Part shown: positions 60,844 through 64,000 of the stretch, one piece after another
Position numbering within the stretch: the stretch's first letter is position 1
Layout of the letters: each line of letters opens with the position of its first letter
Source of the DNA: Pseudoips prasinana
Lineage: Eukaryota > Arthropoda > Insecta > Lepidoptera > Nolidae
NCBI GenBank assembly: GCA_951640165.1
Contig: OX621255.1
Coordinates: forward strand, 20,992,001 to 21,056,000
Length of the DNA stretch: 64,000 nt
Direction: 5' to 3'
Translations under genes and position numbers: made by a program
Notes under the pieces: generated by a model
Told to the model about the DNA's origin: nothing
The model's database searches: none
What the model saw: only the letters and a program-made list of their open reading frames with translations

Positions 60844-63123
60844 ATAAATCCGTTTTTATAGCCACTACTAAGTTTAAAAACTATAAACAGCTCTGGAAGC
60901 GGATTGCCATAGAACTGCACAGTTATTATTAAGAATATAAATATAGAGATTTTTAAGTGGAACATATTTTTGTGTGGTTTTACTAATATAAAGCGTAGAG
61001 GGGTCTTCAGTCCCCCAGGTACCGTTGCAATGAAAGGGGTATAGTATTCCTCAAATGTTTTTGCTTATTAACCAATATATAAATATTATTCATTCTAAAT
61101 CATAGATCTGTTAGTGAACGGCAATCTGATAAAAAAAATAACAGGTAAAAACCATAACTTTCACTCACACTTTTCCTTTCATTTCGATTCCAATGTCAAG
61201 AATCGGTTAACTTATCACGTCGATACATTAAAAACATCGATCACGAAATCAGTAAATAGTAGTCTTGGGCAGTCACGTGCAATCAATTTTTTTAATCTAT
61301 TGATACCCATTTTGACTCGCAATAAAAAATACTTATGGTTTTTTTTAATATAACCTTTGTACAATGTATAATATGTACCCTTCAATGTATCCTTTGTTAT
61401 GTATCTTTTACGGACATAAACCGCACCCAGTCATAGAACAATTACTATACAATAAGGTGCTCGATCGTATCCGATCAAATATTCAGGATTTCAAGGGGGG
61501 CTGTTATATTTTTTGGTACTATGTACCAACTGTAGTGGTGTTATAATGACAATACGTCAAGACAATATTGTCTTGACGTACTGTATGGCTTTAGTGCCCA
61601 GGTGTAAATCCGTTTTTATAGCCACTACTAAGTTTAAAAACTATAAACAGCTCTGGAAGCGGATTGCCATAGAACTGCACAGTTATTATTAAGAATATAA
61701 ATATAGAGATTTTTAAGTGGAACATATTTTTGTGTGGTTTTACTAATATAAAGCGTAGAGGGGTCTTCAGTCCCCCAGGTACCGTTGCAATGAAAGGGGT
61801 ATAGTATTCCTCAAATGTTTTTGCTTATTAACCAATATATAAATATTATTCATTCTAAATCATAGATCTGTTAGTGAACGGCAATCTGATAAAAAAAATA
61901 ACAGGTAAAAACCATAACTTTCACTCACACTTTTCCTTTCATTTCGATTCCAATGTCAAGAATCGGTTAACTTATCACGTCGATACATTAAAAACATCGA
62001 TCACGAAATCAGTAAATAGTAGTCTTGGGCAGTCACGTGCAATCAATTTTTTTAATCTATTGATACCCATTTTGACTCGCAATAAAAAATACTTATGGTT
62101 TTTTTTAATATAACCTTTGTACAATGTATAATATGTACCCTTCAATGTATCCTTTGTTATGTATCTTTTACGGACATAAACCGCACCCAGTCATAGAACA
62201 ATTACTATACAATAAGGTGCTCGATCGTATCCGATCAAATATTCAGGATTTCAAGGGGGGCTGTTATATTTTTTGGTACTATGTACCAACTGTAGTGGTG
62301 TTATAATGACAATACGTCAAGACAATATTGTCTTGACGTACTGTATGGCTTTAGTGCCCAGGTGTAAATCCGTTTTTATAGCCACTACTAAGTTTAAAAA
62401 CTATAAACAGCTCTGGAAGCGGATTGCCATAGAACTGCACAGTTATTATTAAGAATATAAATATAGAGATTTTTAAGTGGAACATATTTTTGTGTGGTTT
62501 TACTAATATAAAGCGTAGAGGGGTCTTCAGTCCCCCAGGTACCGTTGCAATGAAAGGGGTATAGTATTCCTCAAATGTTTTTGCTTATTAACCAATATAT
62601 AAATATTATTCATTCTAAATCATAGATCTGTTAGTGAACGGCAATCTGATAAAAAAAATAACAGGTAAAAACCATAACTTTCACTCACACTTTTCCTTTC
62701 ATTTCGATTCCAATGTCAAGAATCGGTTAACTTATCACGTCGATACATTAAAAACATCGATCACGAAATCAGTAAATAGTAGTCTTGGGCAGTCACGTGC
62801 AATCAATTTTTTTAATCTATTGATACCCATTTTGACTCGCAATAAAAAATACTTATGGTTTTTTTTAATATAACCTTTGTACAATGTATAATATGTACCC
62901 TTCAATGTATCCTTTGTTATGTATCTTTTACGGACATAAACCGCACCCAGTCATAGAACAATTACTATACAATAAGGTGCTCGATCGTATCCGATCAAAT
63001 ATTCAGGATTTCAAGGGGGGCTGTTATATTTTTTGGTACTATGTACCAACTGTAGTGGTGTTATAATGACAATACGTCAAGACAATATTGTCTTGACGTA
63101 CTGTATGGCTTTAGTGCCCAGGT
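60844..63123. repeat. Three tandem copies of a 760-bp unit
   Basis: Copies at 60844-61603, 61604-62363 and 62364-63123 begin TAAATCCGTTTTTATAGCCA and end GCTTTAGTGCCCAGGTG. They look identical throughout, including two short open frames per unit (79 and 60 codons) with no recognised product. Each unit ends with a perfect 28-base palindrome TACGTCAAGACAAT plus its complement (first at 61553-61580). Confidence 0.95.
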
Positions 63124-63354
63124 GTAGTGCTGTTTGCTCTATGCTGTGGAGTTCTACAGTGAAATACTTTAAGCTATTTAACGCTGCTGTAAAAAAAAAA
63201 CAAATGCCAAATGCTCTACGCTCAAATCATGAGATTATCATATCCTGAATGACTCATGAATATTATTCATAATCAAAATATCCTCTTAACTGATAGGTAT
63301 ATAATTTAATTGAAAACAGGTAATTCATTAGTATAAAATATTGATTTATGTTCT
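63124..63354. other. Intergenic, nothing recognised
   Basis: No supported feature. Confidence 0.4.
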
Positions 63355-63445
63355 CACTATTTACAAGCGCTTTTTTAAGTAAGTAGTTGTAGTACTTTTT
63401 AAGTTTAAAGTGACGTGAATAAATCCTTCTTTATTTTATTTACTC
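63355..63445 (+). mobile_element. LINE-B 3' tail
   Basis: CTATTTACAAGCGCTTTTTT, then an insertion of about 25 bases, then GACGTGAATAAATCCTTC and a TTTATT-rich tail. Confidence 0.7.
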
Positions 63446-63509
63446 AAGTTACTTGGCTCGAAGATTGTTTGACTAGTTTTGAGTAATCTATTGCTCAAAC
63501 TAATAATAA

Positions 63510-63598
63510 TAATGTTCTCCTGGACAATTCAGGTTATGGTACCCAGTGCAATGGAGTGTGCAAACACAGGCACTTTCGTTCACTCTATGAACTGTCAA
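63510..63598 (-). mobile_element. SINE S3, 3' part
   Basis: ATGTTCTCCTGGACAATTCA and GTGCAAACACAGGCACTTTC follow the complement of the S3 end. Confidence 0.5.
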
Positions 63599-63600
63599 AA

Positions 63601-63899
63601 TAGATGTCATGCCCATCTGTCATATACATTTTGATTCTAATTTTAAAAGTTAAATTCCTTAAGTGAATTAACTTTCACCAGTTCCTAGCAGTCTCGTAGG
63701 ACAAGTTTGTCAGGTGGTTTACTTTCGCTCCTAGTTAAGTAATTACGTTTATCCGCTAGCATGGACTTTGTGGTTATGTGAGCTGTTATTACGTTAGTAC
63801 CTGGACAGGACAGCCAAATGGCAATCATTTGCCATAATATATATTCACATAAAACTTTTCAACCCGCCTACGCCTATTAAATAACATGCTGCTTACTTA
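63601..63899. other. Intergenic, nothing recognised
   Basis: No supported feature. Confidence 0.4.
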
Positions 63900-64000
63900 G
63901 TAGTTGTTGCTTGCGGTGCATGCTCAAACAAAGACAATGTTCAAATCCCGAGACGGTTAAAAAGTGTTAATGGGATTTTCTAGTAAGAAAAACACTCAAT
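63900..64000 (+). mobile_element. SINE S3-like head running off the window
   Basis: GTTCAAATCCCGAGACGG is a B-box region, followed by AAAAAGTGTTAATGGGATTT as in S3. The element continues beyond the window. Confidence 0.5.

Noticed and set aside
61114..63066. Repeated 79- and 60-codon frames as a three-copy gene family
   Set aside because: Their repetition follows from the 760-bp DNA duplication; the larger one lacks an ATG start (it opens with GTG), and neither has a recognised motif.
1..64000. CRISPR arrays, bacterial operons, riboswitches, viral insertions
   Set aside because: Nothing of this kind is visible; splice sites, SINEs and LINEs show an insect nuclear genome, and I saw no gag, protease, integrase or viral capsid frame.

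Overview
The window looks like a lepidopteran (moth or butterfly) nuclear chromosome. It is AT-rich, has no bacterial-style operons, and is filled with element types typical of Lepidoptera: Helitron-like copies ending in a GCGGG..CCGC hairpin and CTAG, several tRNA-derived SINE families, RTE and other non-LTR retrotransposons with truncated 5' ends, mariner-type transposons and many MITEs. Assignment to Lepidoptera rests on these element types and on recall, not on a database search.

Layout. The only host gene I can name is at the left edge: the last two coding exons of eIF3a (exons 1042-1238 and 1758-1804, + strand). A retroelement tail fills the end of the intron between them. From about 2 to 20 kb there are several TIR elements and MITEs, a decayed transposon-like gene whose Cys-pair exon is triplicated (6527-7916), a 5'-truncated RTE (7967-9256), a deleted pogo-like transposon (13528-15203) and a decayed DD41D mariner-like element (16656-17995). 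From 20 to 28 kb there are nested SINE, MITE and Helitron insertions, one weak small-gene candidate (24176-24407) and a group of long foldbacks. From 28 to 41 kb there are two long open LINE reading frames on the minus strand (28654-31509 and 37868-40027) and an exact 1123-bp tandem duplication (33933-36178). From 41 to 55 kb there are more TIR elements, Helitrons and SINEs, plus a mariner of the cecropia type with intact TIRs and an intact DD34D transposase (46781-48068). From 55 to 64 kb there is a third LINE (55523-57990), a Helitron carrying an internal foldback, a cluster of related inverted repeats (59059-59674) and a 760-bp unit repeated three times (60844-63123).

What stands out is structure rather than new genes: a set of long perfect or near-perfect palindromes, several with a transposable-element end in one arm; three tandem duplications of 169, 1123 and 760 bp; a short interspersed family that resembles 5S rRNA; and many datable nested insertions. 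Apart from eIF3a, the genes here do not form a pathway. The coding capacity belongs to transposons, of which only the mariner and perhaps the LINE at 28654 look recently active. All comparisons were made by eye; no alignment or database search was run.
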